Part shown: positions 1-7,801 of the stretch, in pieces
Layout of the letters: each line of letters starts with the position of its first letter
How positions within the stretch are numbered: position 1 is the first letter of the stretch
Assembly: GCF_002284565.1 (NCBI RefSeq)
Contig: NZ_NPKI01000017.1
Coordinates: forward strand, 310,001 to 374,000
DNA length: 64,000 nt
Origin: Mesorhizobium mediterraneum
GTDB lineage: Bacteria > Pseudomonadota > Alphaproteobacteria > Rhizobiales > Rhizobiaceae
Direction: 5' to 3'
Translations under genes and position numbers: made by a program
Notes under the pieces: model-generated
The model's database searches: none
What the model saw: only the letters and a program-made list of their open reading frames with translations
What the model was told of the DNA's origin: nothing

Positions 1-346
1 GTTTTGGTTTTCAAGGCTTCGAAAAGTCCGATATTTCCGATGCTTAGCGCAGAGTCTCGATGTCTTTTCGGAAAGAGGGGGCCGGTCGGCGTTTGGCAGC
101 GGTACGAGGAGGCCACTATGTGCCAGCGCCGGCCGGCCGACCCCACGGACCCAGGAGATGCGGCGGACCTGAGAATCATGGGGTATTCTTCGGATCGACC
201 CGGCAACTACCCTCGCGCCGGTTCCGTCATTGGTCTGCACATTTGCGCAACAGCTTACGAAAATCAACAATTTCTTAACCAAGCGCTGCGAATCGCTTGC
301 GTTAAGGTAAATTCGTAACCCTGTCGCACCGACTGGATAATCGGCG
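1..346. other. intergenic region downstream of pleD, no gene supported
   Basis: Short open frames exist here but none has a recognisable domain or a convincing ribosome binding site. The only structure I see is an imperfect inverted repeat at about 275-306 (TTAACcAAGCG ... CGCTTGcGTTAA). It could be a stem-loop at the end of the minus-strand pleD transcript, but it has no T-run. Confidence 0.5.
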
Positions 347-1720
347 CTACGCCGCCTTGGCGACGACGCGATTACGGCCGGCGCTCTTGGCTTCGTAGAG
401 CGCGAGGTCGGCGCGTTTCATCAGCCCGGCAACCGAGTCCACGCCCTTCAGCACCGACGACACGCCGACGCTGACGGTAACCTCGATCGTCTTGCCATCG
501 AGACCGACGGCAAACGGCATCTGGGCGATTTCGGCGCGAATGCGCTCTGCGACCTTTTCGGCGACCGCGCCGTCCGTGTCCGGCATCACCACGACGAATT
601 CCTCGCCACCGAAGCGGCAGGCGAGATCGATGCCGCGCACATTCTTGCGCAGCCGCCGCGCGAATTCGCGCAGCACCTCGTCGCCGCCGTCATGGCCGTG
701 CGCGTCGTTGATGGTCTTGAAGCGGTCGAGATCGGTGATCATCACCGACAGCGGCCGCCGCCGCGCCACGGCACGGTCGAACAACGTCTGCAGATGGCTG
801 TCGAGGTAACGGCGATTGTGCAATCCCGTCAGGGCGTCGGTCACCGCCATCTCAATGGTTTGGGTGACGCTGGCGCGGAGTTGGTCGTTGTAGCGCTTGC
901 GGCGCACTTGCGTGCGCAGCCGAGCGGTCAGCTCCTGCTGGTCGATCGGCCGCATCAGATAGTCGTTGATGCCGAGTTCGAGGCCGCGGATGATGCGCTC
1001 TTCCTCACCCTCCTGCGCCAGAAGGATGATCGGCAGGAAACGGGTGCGATCGAGCGAACGCAGTTGCGAGCAGAGCCTGAGCGGATCGAAATCGGCAAAG
1101 GCCGTCGAGATCATCACGCATTCATAGGGGGTCTCGGCGGCCTGGAAGAAGCCGGCATGCGGATCGGTGGCAATGTCGAGGTCAGCGCTGCCGCGCAGCA
1201 TTTTCTGGACGCGCTCGAAGGAGGACTTGCGCTCGTCGATCAGCAGAACTTTCGGCGTTGTGTCTGCGGAAGCGAAGTTGCGGCTCAACAGCTCCTCGAT
1301 GCCGATATTGCGCGTGGTCGAGGCGCGCAGGCGCAGCTCGTCGGTCAACGTCTTCAGCCTGACCAGGCTTTTGACGCGCGTCATCAATTGCAGATCATTG
1401 ACCGGCTTGGTCAGAAAATCGTCGGCGCCGGCCTCAAGGCCGCGCACCCGGTCCGAAACCTGGTCGAGCGCGGTGATCATGACGACGGGTATGTGCGACG
1501 TCGCCGGATCGCTCTTCAGCCGCCGGCAGACCTCGAACCCGTCCATATCGGGCATCATCACGTCGAGCAGAACGACATCGACCTTGCCGTTTTCGCAGGT
1601 CTCGATCGCGTCCAGCCCGTTGGTGGCGGTCAGCACCTCGAAATATTCGGCAAGCAGCCGGACCTCGAGCAGCCTCACATTGGCAGGGATGTCGTCGACG
1701 ACGAGGATCCGTGCAGTCAT
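347..1720 (-). CDS. pleD: PleD: two-receiver response regulator diguanylate cyclase
   Basis: Makes cyclic di-GMP from two GTP when phosphorylated; in alphaproteobacteria PleD acts in the cell-cycle and pole-development programme. The 457-residue protein has the PleD order REC-REC-GGDEF. The first receiver shows the acidic pair D9-D10 and phospho-acceptor D53 (LLDVMMPDMDG); the second covers about residues 155-270. The cyclase domain starts at VTDALTGLHNRRYL and carries GGEEF. RGID lies five residues before GGEEF and fits the RxxD product-inhibition site. It lies 33 nt downstream of divK on the same strand, the usual divK-pleD operon. Identification is firm. Confidence 0.97.
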   Translation of the reverse strand: MTARILVVDDIPANVRLLEVRLLAEYFEVLTATNGLDAIETCENGKVDVVLLDVMMPDMDGFEVCRRLKSDPATSHIPVVMITALDQVSDRVRGLEAGADDFLTKPVNDLQLMTRVKSLVRLKTLTDELRLRASTTRNIGIEELLSRNFASADTTPKVLLIDERKSSFERVQKMLRGSADLDIATDPHAGFFQAAETPYECVMISTAFADFDPLRLCSQLRSLDRTRFLPIILLAQEGEEERIIRGLELGINDYLMRPIDQQELTARLRTQVRRKRYNDQLRASVTQTIEMAVTDALTGLHNRRYLDSHLQTLFDRAVARRRPLSVMITDLDRFKTINDAHGHDGGDEVLREFARRLRKNVRGIDLACRFGGEEFVVVMPDTDGAVAEKVAERIRAEIAQMPFAVGLDGKTIEVTVSVGVSSVLKGVDSVAGLMKRADLALYEAKSAGRNRVVAKAA

Positions 1721-1753
1721 CTCACAAAGCTCCGGCTCGGCTGGAAAGGCGCA

Positions 1754-2128
1754 TCAGGCGTCGCCCAGGTAGGATTTGATCGTTTCGATGAAACGCGGCA
1801 CCGAGATCGGTTTGGAAATATAGGCTTCGCAGCCACCCTGGCGGATGCGCTCCTCATCGCCCTTCATCGCGAATGCAGTGACGGCAATGACCGGTATGAC
1901 ATGGAGGTCGTCGTCCTCCTTCAGCCATTTGGTCACTTCCAGCCCCGACACTTCGGGCAGCTGGATATCCATCAAAATGAGGTCCGGCTTGTGCAGTCGC
2001 GCCAGATCCAGCGCTTCCAGGCCGTTGCGCGTGCGTACCGTCTCGTAACCGCTCGCTTCGATGAGGTCCCGAAAGAGCTTCATGTTGAGCTCATTGTCCT
2101 CGACGATCATGACCTTCTTAGGCATCAA
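1754..2128 (-). CDS. divK: DivK single-domain response regulator
   Basis: A 124-residue free-standing receiver domain with no output domain. The DivK hallmark [11 protein letters not shown] is at the N-terminus, the phospho-acceptor is D54 of [13 protein letters not shown] (numbered from the first Met), and the conserved Lys is in ISKPI. In the family DivK relays phosphate between cell-cycle kinases and feeds the CtrA pathway by protein contacts. Two consecutive Met codons make the first residue uncertain by one. It is upstream of and co-directional with pleD. Confidence 0.96.
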   Translation of the reverse strand: MMPKKVMIVEDNELNMKLFRDLIEASGYETVRTRNGLEALDLARLHKPDLILMDIQLPEVSGLEVTKWLKEDDDLHVIPVIAVTAFAMKGDEERIRQGGCEAYISKPISVPRFIETIKSYLGDA

Positions 2129-2360
2129 ATTCCCGTTCCGGCCTGCCTTCCACTCGAAGGATACCGCTATGCGCCCTCGCCGGCACGCATCAAACCCTGC
2201 TCGACTCTACGGCAATATAATTGACGAAACGGAAACCGGCTGCCGGAAAAGCTTCGGATTTCGCCTAGAATACCGCATTGCCGAGGTAGATGGCTTGCCG
2301 CAGGCGACGCTTGCGATTACTGCCAAAAAGAGACTCATTCCACCGCGCAAGAAGGTAGCG

Positions 2361-2660
2361 ATGGCAAACGCAGCGTCAATGCGCGAGGAAGCGGAAACCA
2401 TCGCCGTGAAGGCGTTGGGCTTTGTCGCCGCCGATCCGGAACTTCTGCCCCGCTTCCTGGCGATCACCGGTATCGAGGCGCATTCCATCCGCCAGGCTGC
2501 CAGCGAGCCGGGATTTTTGGCCGGCGTGCTGCAGTTCATCCTCGCCCACGAGCCGACGCTCATGCGGTTCGCGGAGGAAACCGGCACGCCGCCGGCTTCC
2601 GTCGGCAAGGCGTTGCGGGCGCTGCCGCTTGGCGACGACAATCATGAGCATTCCATATGA
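2361..2660 (+). CDS. DUF3572 family protein
   Basis: A 99-residue mostly helical soluble protein (MANAASMREEAETIAVKALG...) matching the short alphaproteobacterial DUF3572 family by pattern; its function is unknown. I chose the ATG at 2361, which has AGAAGGTAGCG just upstream, over an upstream extension that overlaps the divergent divK start. It is divergent from divK-pleD, as is common in Rhizobiales. The segment FLAITGIEAHSIRQAASEPG is the recognisable family core. Its TGA overlaps a downstream ATG (ATGA at 2657-2660), hinting at a translationally coupled mini-ORF. Confidence 0.85.
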   Translation: MANAASMREEAETIAVKALGFVAADPELLPRFLAITGIEAHSIRQAASEPGFLAGVLQFILAHEPTLMRFAEETGTPPASVGKALRALPLGDDNHEHSI

Positions 2661-2743
2661 GCGACGATCCCGAAACAGCGCGCCAGATCGAGGAACTGGC
2701 CGCCGACGACTGCGTTTCCAAGCGCCCCGGCAGAACCGCTTAG
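2657..2743 (+). CDS. possible 28-residue mini-ORF coupled to DUF3572 gene
   Basis: An ATG overlaps the DUF3572 stop in the ATGA arrangement typical of translational coupling and opens 28 codons (MSDDPETARQIEELAADDCV...). The acidic, helix-prone start looks protein-like, but the length gives no family match. It could be the remnant of a longer second cistron or chance. The next gene, on the opposite strand, ends 20 nt beyond it. Confidence 0.2.
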   Translation: MSDDPETARQIEELAADDCVSKRPGRTA

Positions 2744-2762
2744 CCGGGGCTCACGAAAGCGC

Positions 2763-4244
2763 CTACGGCGTCGTTTCTTCTGCTTCATCATTCGCAACCG
2801 GATCGGCCGGCTTCAGCATGGCGCCGTTGACCATCACCGAACCGTCGGCCTTGGTGTTAATGATCCATTCCAACCGGCCGTCCGGCAGCGTCTTGCCAAA
2901 CCCTTTGATCGCCAGCACTACCGGGAAATACTGCGCGGCTTCCGGCTCCGACTTCGCCGCCGCCTGCAGGCTTTCCACGATCTTGTCGTAGCCGGCTATA
3001 TCGATCGTCACATTTGCCTCGGGCTTCATGCCGGGGAACGTCATCTCGCCTTCCAGTGCAATTTCCACGTCGCGGTTCTTCACCGTGCTGTGGCCGATGA
3101 CCATCTTCGGCGCTTTGGCCATGAAATCGGCGGTCAGCGTTTCGCCGAAGCCGGCCGCCAGCGGAGGATTCTGATTGAGATCAAAGGCTTCGATCGCCTT
3201 TTTCGCCATGCTGTCGAGATCGATGTTGGCGCCGCCGAAATTCAGATCGATGTCGGTGGGCAACAGCGCTGTGCTCCAGCCGGGGACAAGATGCTGAGGG
3301 ATCGTCAATCCCGCCGCCTTGATCGAATAGTTGATCGCTCCGTTCTGGGCGATGCCGTCGGACCCGAAGCTAGTGCCCAGCTCCGTCGCACCGAAATGTC
3401 CCACCGGGCTCTCGACAGTGAAATCCTTGAACCCGTAGTTTCCGTCGATCCGCTCCCACAGCGGCAGCGCGGCGAGCAAAAGGGATTTGAGCTGCGCCTG
3501 GTTGGCCTTCAGCTTGGCCTCGTCTTCATTGGCGACCGCAAATGCTAGCAGATCGAGAAACGGCTTTGTCCTCAAGCCTTTGCCGGTCGCATTCACCGAC
3601 AATTCTGGCGATTTGATCGTAAGCGGGAATTTCAGCCCGCTTTTTGGGTCGTCAACGTCGATCGCTTCAACAAAGCCGGCCATCGTCTGTGTCATGGTGA
3701 AATCGACACCGCCATTCGCGGCCTTGGTTGCGTTCATGGAGGCCGTACCCGCGCCGGTCCTTATTTCCATGTGTTGCACGGCATCCCGTGAGATCATGGT
3801 CATACCGGTCATCAATGTCGTAGCATTGGCGAAAGTTGCCAGCTCGGGATCATAGACCCCGGCAAACTTGCCGCCTTCGACCGAGAACTGCGTGCTCTGT
3901 GGCCCCTGCGGTCCGTTGATCTCGAAGGAAGCTCTCGTCGTGAAATCCCCCGAGATATCCCATGTCGCGTCGCTGCGCGGTTTGGCCAGCAGGACATAGG
4001 GCGCAAAATCGAACTTCAGCAAATCCTGCTTCGGCAGCATTCCGGCAAGCGCCTTGAAGTCGAAGGCGATCTTGTATGCATCACCTTCCACCGAGACCTT
4101 CAGGACGCCTTTGTCGATCGCCTGGCTACCGACGTAGCGCGACAGATTTTCGGAAAGCTGCTTCGCACCCTCGCCATCGACGGCCTGGGCGAAAGCGGGC
4201 GCGCTAAGCGCGAGAACGAAGACGGCCGGCAGAACACGGGTCAC
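2763..4244 (-). CDS. secreted protein of unknown function, 493 aa
   Basis: Not recognised with certainty. A clear Sec signal peptide (MTRVLPAVFVLALSAPAFAQA) is followed by a long, soluble, beta-rich periplasmic body with no membrane helix and no catalytic motif I can name. It resembles in style the alphaproteobacterial DUF2125-type periplasmic proteins, but that is only an impression. The start is a GTG at 4244, with GGAG seven nt upstream. Acidic C-terminus (NDEAEETTP). It lies about 100 nt downstream of, and in the same direction as, the S8 protease gene, so it could be read through from that promoter. Confidence 0.75.
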   Translation of the reverse strand: MTRVLPAVFVLALSAPAFAQAVDGEGAKQLSENLSRYVGSQAIDKGVLKVSVEGDAYKIAFDFKALAGMLPKQDLLKFDFAPYVLLAKPRSDATWDISGDFTTRASFEINGPQGPQSTQFSVEGGKFAGVYDPELATFANATTLMTGMTMISRDAVQHMEIRTGAGTASMNATKAANGGVDFTMTQTMAGFVEAIDVDDPKSGLKFPLTIKSPELSVNATGKGLRTKPFLDLLAFAVANEDEAKLKANQAQLKSLLLAALPLWERIDGNYGFKDFTVESPVGHFGATELGTSFGSDGIAQNGAINYSIKAAGLTIPQHLVPGWSTALLPTDIDLNFGGANIDLDSMAKKAIEAFDLNQNPPLAAGFGETLTADFMAKAPKMVIGHSTVKNRDVEIALEGEMTFPGMKPEANVTIDIAGYDKIVESLQAAAKSEPEAAQYFPVVLAIKGFGKTLPDGRLEWIINTKADGSVMVNGAMLKPADPVANDEAEETTP

Positions 4245-4345
4245 GCAGAATCTCCGTTGCTATTCTTGTAGTAGAAAACTCCAACCGCAACCGTAAGCCG
4301 AAACGGGCGAGGCGCAATCCCTCCCAGGCGTTGGATTGAGGAGCT

Positions 4346-5791
4346 TCACGTCGCCTTCTTCGGTGTGACGACGCAAGCGGCCCGGGCATTGAGCAGGCCC
4401 CAGCCGAAGACGGCGTCCTTGCCCGGCGCACCGAGATCTTCCGCCGACTTGCCGAGTGCGTCGTGAATGTCGGCTGCGGTGGCGTTGCTGTTTGCCGATT
4501 TCATCAACGCCGCTGCGGCGGTAACAAACGGCGCCGCGAAGGAGGTGCCGGTCTTTGGCCGGGCGCCGCTGACCGAAGCGGCCGTCCACACTTCGACACC
4601 GGGAGCGGCCAGATCGATATGCTCGCCGCGCCCGGCACGCCTGTAGGGACGTTTCATGCGGTCCACCGCCGTCACCGCGATCACATCCGCGTAGGCCGCT
4701 GGAAAGGAAGGTCCGGCCTTTGGGCCGCCATTGCCGGCGGCGGCGACGATCACCATGCCGCGGTCGGCAAGCCTTCGGACAAACTGCTCTAGAAGCGCAT
4801 TCGCAGGACCCGACAGGCTCATATTCGTCACCTGCACGCCGCGCACGGAAAGAAGATCGAGCGCGCGAAGAAGATCATAGACGTCCGAGCGGTCATCCTG
4901 GCGATCGCCCCGGTGAAACGCATCGACCGCGATCAGCCTAGCGTGCGGCAGGAGGCCCGGGGCACGGCTGTCGACGCCGCCGACGAGCAGGGCCGCGACG
5001 GCGGTGCCGTGCTGGCGGCCGGACTCGGGAAAGCCGTCGTCCGACAGGCGAAGAACTTCGACCCGGCCTTTCGCGAAGGCGGCATGCGCAGGATTGATCG
5101 CCGTGTCGATGAGGCCGATCGTGACATTGCCACCGCAGCCGGCGGGAAGGCCTATATCGGCCGGCCAGCCGATCAGGCCCGCGGCGGCGCAGTGGGGTCC
5201 GGCACATTCGGCTTCTTGTCCGGGCCGGTAGTAATGCACGAAATCTGCTGTCGACTGCGGACCGGCGTCGATGACAAGCTCGCGTGCAGCCTCCAGCGGC
5301 GTATTGGGTGGTATGCGCAGCCGGACCAGCTCCGTTCCCAGAAGCTGGATGTCGGCGCGGTCCAGGACGGTGAAGCCCGTTGCCTGAAGCCGACCGATCT
5401 CAGCCGAACTCAGCCCGGTCGCGACGATCTGGTCCGGCGCCCGGGACGGCAAAGGGACGGCCGGCCGTTGCGCGCGCCTGCCGCCGCCTCGTCTTGGCGG
5501 CCGCGGAAGAAACCGATCCGTCAGCGAGAGAAACAGATTAGGTCCGGTCGACCGCCGGGGAGCCGTTCCCGACCCACCAGACGACGGGCCGGATCGACCG
5601 CCGTCATCACCACCGCCACCATCGTCGCCGCCACCGTCATCACCACCACCATCATCATCGGCGAACGCCGATCTTGGTCCGAACTCTGCGGGCGCCATCT
5701 GGCCGCTCGGCGCTTGGGGATCGACCAGCAACGCGACAGCTACCCAGAACGGCAGCAGAGCCTTTGGTCTCAGCCATGAGGTGGCGTCCAT
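4346..5791 (-). CDS. secreted or membrane-anchored S8 (subtilisin-like) serine protease
   Basis: A 481-residue subtilase with a complete catalytic set: Asp229 in IGLIDTAIN, His261 in RQHGTAVAALL, oxyanion Asn354 in AAAGNGG and Ser417 in GTSFAAPFV. The N-terminus has a hydrophobic segment (about 11-23) that is a signal peptide or anchor. Next comes an Asp/Gly low-complexity stretch (about 45-65), an Arg/Pro-rich linker, and a possible propeptide-like region (about 115-190) before the catalytic domain. AGGGAA precedes the ATG. It is divergent from the ECF sigma gene, and its upstream region carries the motif shared with the Asn-Ser repeat gene and the DUF6065 gene. The substrate is unknown; the anti-sigma factor or the repeat protein are conceivable targets by context only. 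Confidence 0.93.
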   Translation of the reverse strand: MDATSWLRPKALLPFWVAVALLVDPQAPSGQMAPAEFGPRSAFADDDGGGDDGGGDDGGGGDDGGRSGPSSGGSGTAPRRSTGPNLFLSLTDRFLPRPPRRGGGRRAQRPAVPLPSRAPDQIVATGLSSAEIGRLQATGFTVLDRADIQLLGTELVRLRIPPNTPLEAARELVIDAGPQSTADFVHYYRPGQEAECAGPHCAAAGLIGWPADIGLPAGCGGNVTIGLIDTAINPAHAAFAKGRVEVLRLSDDGFPESGRQHGTAVAALLVGGVDSRAPGLLPHARLIAVDAFHRGDRQDDRSDVYDLLRALDLLSVRGVQVTNMSLSGPANALLEQFVRRLADRGMVIVAAAGNGGPKAGPSFPAAYADVIAVTAVDRMKRPYRRAGRGEHIDLAAPGVEVWTAASVSGARPKTGTSFAAPFVTAAAALMKSANSNATAADIHDALGKSAEDLGAPGKDAVFGWGLLNARAACVVTPKKAT

Positions 5792-5868
5792 AGTTTCCCT
5801 TCCGGCCGTTGCCGATTTTCAACATCGCGAGGCTAGCGGACCTATCCGGCAATAAGCTAGCGTTGCGA

Positions 5869-5895
5869 GGAACGGGCGCGGGGCCGCTTTATTCC
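5869..5895 (-). promoter_or_regulatory. putative ECF-sigma promoter of the S8 protease gene
   Basis: Read on the minus strand: GGAATAAA (5895-5888), 11 nt, then CCCGTTCCTC starting at 5876. GGAAT and CGTT are separated by exactly 16 nt, the geometry of an ECF -35/-10 pair. The same string stands before two neighbouring genes (7260 and 8567). The predicted start would be about 70 nt before the protease ATG. The site is nearly palindromic at its ends (GGAAC on the plus strand), so a role for the divergent sigma operon cannot be excluded. Confidence 0.6.
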
Positions 5896-5910
5896 AGAAC
5901 TTGGAGCAAC

Positions 5911-6453
5911 ATGCCGGAAAAAACCGACCGCGTCCAAGATCAGCTAGTCGCTTTTCTCCCGAATCTGCGCCGCTTCGCGATTGCGCTCTGCCGGTCCCGC
6001 GATATGGCGGACGATCTGGTTCAGCGAGCCTGCGAACGGGCGCTCGCCAACGAGCAGCGTTTCGAACAAGGGACGCGCTTCGACGCGTGGATGTTCAAGA
6101 TTCTCCGAAATCTGTGGATCGATGACATCCGCAAGCGCAAGGTCGCCGGCCCGCAGGACGATATCGACGAGCGCCATGACATCGCCGGCGTTTCCGGTGA
6201 GCGCGAGATGGAGGCGCGGCTGGCGCTGAGCGGCGTCGCGCAAGCCATCGGCGAGCTCCCCGGCGACCAGCGCGACGTGCTGCTTCTGGTCTGCGTCGAA
6301 GAGCTTTCCTACAAGGAAGCCGCCGAAATCCTTGCCGTGCCGATCGGGACGGTGATGAGCCGGCTGGCCCGGGCGAGGAAGAATCTGGCGGAGGCTACTG
6401 GAATATCCACGGCGCCCACCCGTTCTGCGGTCACAAAAGGGGCTACGAAATGA
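5911..6453 (+). CDS. ECF-type RNA polymerase sigma factor
   Basis: A 180-residue sigma-70 family protein of the extracytoplasmic-function class. Region 2 (about 10-75) contains DMADDLVQRACERAL and FDAWMFKILRNLWID; region 4 (about 110-165) contains LPGDQRDVLLLVCVEELSYKEAAEIL and the recognition helix IGTVMSRLARARKNL. There is no region 1 or 3. I chose the ATG at 5911 because GGAG lies six nt upstream; a longer frame from 5809 would overlap the divergent promoter. Its stop overlaps the anti-sigma ATG by 4 nt. Unlike EcfG (general stress) sigma factors, no PhyR/NepR gene is nearby and the partner is a membrane protein. It is inferred to read the GGAATAAA...CCCGTT sites next to it. Confidence 0.93.
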   Translation: MPEKTDRVQDQLVAFLPNLRRFAIALCRSRDMADDLVQRACERALANEQRFEQGTRFDAWMFKILRNLWIDDIRKRKVAGPQDDIDERHDIAGVSGEREMEARLALSGVAQAIGELPGDQRDVLLLVCVEELSYKEAAEILAVPIGTVMSRLARARKNLAEATGISTAPTRSAVTKGATK

Positions 6454-7232
6454 CCGAAGAGACTTTTTCGGACGAGATCCTGATGCGGTTCGCCGATGGT
6501 GAGCTTGATCCGGAGACTGTCGCCAGGATCGAGCAGGCGATGGAGATCGACGACCGTCTGGTTACCAGGGTCGCTATGTTCATCGAAACCAGAGCGCAGG
6601 CGCAGGCCGCGCTGAAGCCGCTGCTCGATGAGCCGGTTCCCGAAAAGCTTGTCGCGGCCGTCGAGCAAATGGTCGAGGCCAAGCGTGCCAGCGAGAAGGC
6701 GGCATCGGTATTGCCATTCGGCGGCGGGCGTATGGCGGGACCTCCATCCAGATCCCAATGGCTGCTGCCGATTGCCGCCTCTCTCGCGGCCGTCGTCGGC
6801 GCGCTCGCCGGGTATTGGGCTGCAGGCACCAACGAACGCGCACAGGGCGGGCTGTGGGTTGCCGGCGTCATCAGGCCAGCCCTCGGCCAAGCCCTTGAAA
6901 CGGTCGAATCCGGGAAGGAAATCAAGCTCGCCGGGATCAGCGATCGGTTCCGGGCTATCGCCACCTTCCGCAACAATTCGCAGGATTTGTGTCGCGAATT
7001 CGAGGTCGACTCGCAGGACCGCTCCACGGTGATGTCGGTCGCCTGCCGTTCCGGCGACGAATGGCGCGTCAGCTTCGCGGTCGTGGCGCCGGGCGACGCC
7101 GGAGGCTATGCCCCGGCCTCGTCGGCCGAAGCCCTCGACGCCTATCTTTCGGCGATCGAAGCGGGCGCGCCAATGTCAGCCGAGGAGGAAGTTAAAGCGC
7201 TGACCGAGGTCCGCCAGAAGGATCAGAAGTAA
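6450..7232 (+). CDS. membrane anti-sigma factor
   Basis: A 260-residue single-pass protein translationally coupled to the sigma gene (ATGA overlap). The N-terminal cytosolic part (1-100) is an anti-sigma-like helical domain (FSDEILMRFADGELDPETVARIEQAM) without the HxxxCxxC zinc motif, so it belongs to the zinc-free class. One TM helix is at about 104-126 (WLLPIAASLAAVVGALAGYW). The C-terminal periplasmic domain of about 130 residues has two Cys (DLCREF and SVACRSG) that could form a disulphide. It is expected to hold the sigma factor at the membrane until a periplasmic signal arrives. Confidence 0.88.
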   Translation: MTEETFSDEILMRFADGELDPETVARIEQAMEIDDRLVTRVAMFIETRAQAQAALKPLLDEPVPEKLVAAVEQMVEAKRASEKAASVLPFGGGRMAGPPSRSQWLLPIAASLAAVVGALAGYWAAGTNERAQGGLWVAGVIRPALGQALETVESGKEIKLAGISDRFRAIATFRNNSQDLCREFEVDSQDRSTVMSVACRSGDEWRVSFAVVAPGDAGGYAPASSAEALDAYLSAIEAGAPMSAEEEVKALTEVRQKDQK

Positions 7233-7242
7233 AGCTGCGGCG

Positions 7243-7273
7243 GCCGGCTTCTCTTGAATGGAATAAAGCCGGC
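7243..7273. repeat. inverted repeat flanking the -35 of the Asn-Ser repeat gene
   Basis: GCCGGCTT (7243-7250) and AAGCCGGC (7266-7273) form a perfect 8-bp inverted repeat with a 15-nt loop. The loop holds most of the GGAATAAA motif. It may be the weak 3' hairpin of the sigma/anti-sigma transcript or an operator over the downstream promoter. Confidence 0.5.
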
Positions 7274-7284
7274 GATCGCCCGTT
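7260..7284 (+). promoter_or_regulatory. putative ECF-sigma promoter of the Asn-Ser repeat gene
   Basis: GGAATAAA (7260-7267), 11 nt, CCCGTTACTC. The GGAAT to CGTT spacing is 16 nt, identical to the sites before the S8 protease and DUF6065 genes. Transcription would start about 45 nt before the ATG at 7335. Confidence 0.65.
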
Positions 7285-7334
7285 ACTCCGCCGGACCGCA
7301 ACTGCCGGTCCAGTCTGAAAAAGGAGTAACCACC

Positions 7335-7682
7335 ATGACAAGACACTGGAAACTCAAGTCGACACTGGTCGCAGGAATGGCAGCCCTCGCAAGCACCGCG
7401 GCGCAGGCGAAGGAGTATCCCGCGGCGCCCCTGGAAACCGAGCGTCCGCCGGCCGCAATGACCAGCCAAAGCGACGGTGCCTTCATCGTCGCGGGCAACA
7501 GTTCGTCAAATTCGAGCTCCAATTCGTCGAGCAATTCGAGTTCGAACTCATCGTCCAACAGTTCGTCGAATTCCAGCTCCAATTCGTCGAGCAACTCCAA
7601 TTCGAACTCATCGTCGAACAGCTCCTCCAACTCGAGCTCGAATAGTTCGGATCGCGGGCCGCGCCACTGGCGGTCCCGCTAG
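7335..7682 (+). CDS. secreted Asn-Ser tetrapeptide-repeat protein
   Basis: A 115-residue protein with a Sec signal peptide (cleavage likely after AQA at about residue 25), a short linker, then residues 55-105 made almost only of the tetrapeptide NSSS (about 12 and a half copies, one changed to NSNS), and a basic tail DRGPRHWRSR. The start at 7335 is set by AAAAAGGAGTAACC just upstream. The repeat is too short and hydrophilic for an enzyme; an extracellular or envelope surface peptide is likely. The codons are mixed (TCG, AGC, TCC, TCA), so the array is maintained at protein level even though the DNA has a 60-bp higher-order duplication. It is preceded by the shared ECF motif. I know no named family for it. 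Confidence 0.85.
   Translation: MTRHWKLKSTLVAGMAALASTAAQAKEYPAAPLETERPPAAMTSQSDGAFIVAGNSSSNSSSNSSSNSSSNSSSNSSSNSSSNSSSNSNSNSSSNSSSNSSSNSSDRGPRHWRSR
7501..7650 (+). repeat. 60-bp tandem duplication inside the NSSS array
   Basis: Bases 7501-7560 and 7561-7620 align without gaps with only a handful of substitutions, and a third partial unit follows from 7621. The 60-bp unit encodes five tetrapeptides. The array therefore grew by tandem duplication of a 60-bp block as well as of the 12-bp codon unit, and is a candidate for length variation between strains. Confidence 0.9.
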
Positions 7683-7697
7683 AGCATCGGGCCCAGA

Positions 7698-7742
7698 GAT
7701 AGAGCGGCGGTACGCTTCGACTTGAAAGTCCGCCGCTCTATC
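7698..7742. terminator. 13-bp perfect inverted repeat after the NSSS gene
   Basis: GATAGAGCGGCGG (7698-7710) is perfectly complementary to 7730-7742 with a 19-nt loop. It lies 15 nt past the stop of the repeat-protein gene. No T-run follows, so it may stabilise the 3' end rather than terminate. Confidence 0.5.
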
Positions 7743-7752
7743 GATCCACAAA

Positions 7753-7780
7753 GAAACGGGGGCCCAGCGGCCCCCGTTTC
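7753..7780. terminator. bidirectional terminator hairpin between convergent genes
   Basis: GAAACGGGGGCC (7753-7764) and GGCCCCCGTTTC (7769-7780) form a perfect 12-bp GC-rich stem with the tetraloop CAGC. T-rich sequence follows on both strands (GCATTCTTCT and TTTGTGG). It separates the plus-strand repeat-protein gene from the minus-strand DUF6065 gene. Confidence 0.75.
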
Positions 7781-7801
7781 GCATTCTTCTCCGGGAAAGA
7801 G

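Noticed and set aside
4..318. 104-codon frame at the window start
   Set aside because: No domain, no Shine-Dalgarno and an odd amino-acid mix; treated as intergenic.
692..2224. 510-codon open frame on the plus strand
   Set aside because: It is the antisense of pleD and divK, which are certain.
5869..5895. GGAAC-N16-TATTCC read on the plus strand as the sigma factor's own promoter
   Set aside because: The pattern also appears (as reverse complement) before the DUF6065 and NSSS genes only in the GGAATAAA...CCCGTT orientation, so the minus-strand reading is the functional one; autoregulation remains possible but unproven.
7283..7630. Asp/Glu/Leu/Phe-repeat frame (LELDELELEFDELL) on the minus strand
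   Set aside because: It is the mirror of the NSSS codon array; the plus-strand frame has a signal peptide, a Shine-Dalgarno and the promoter motif.
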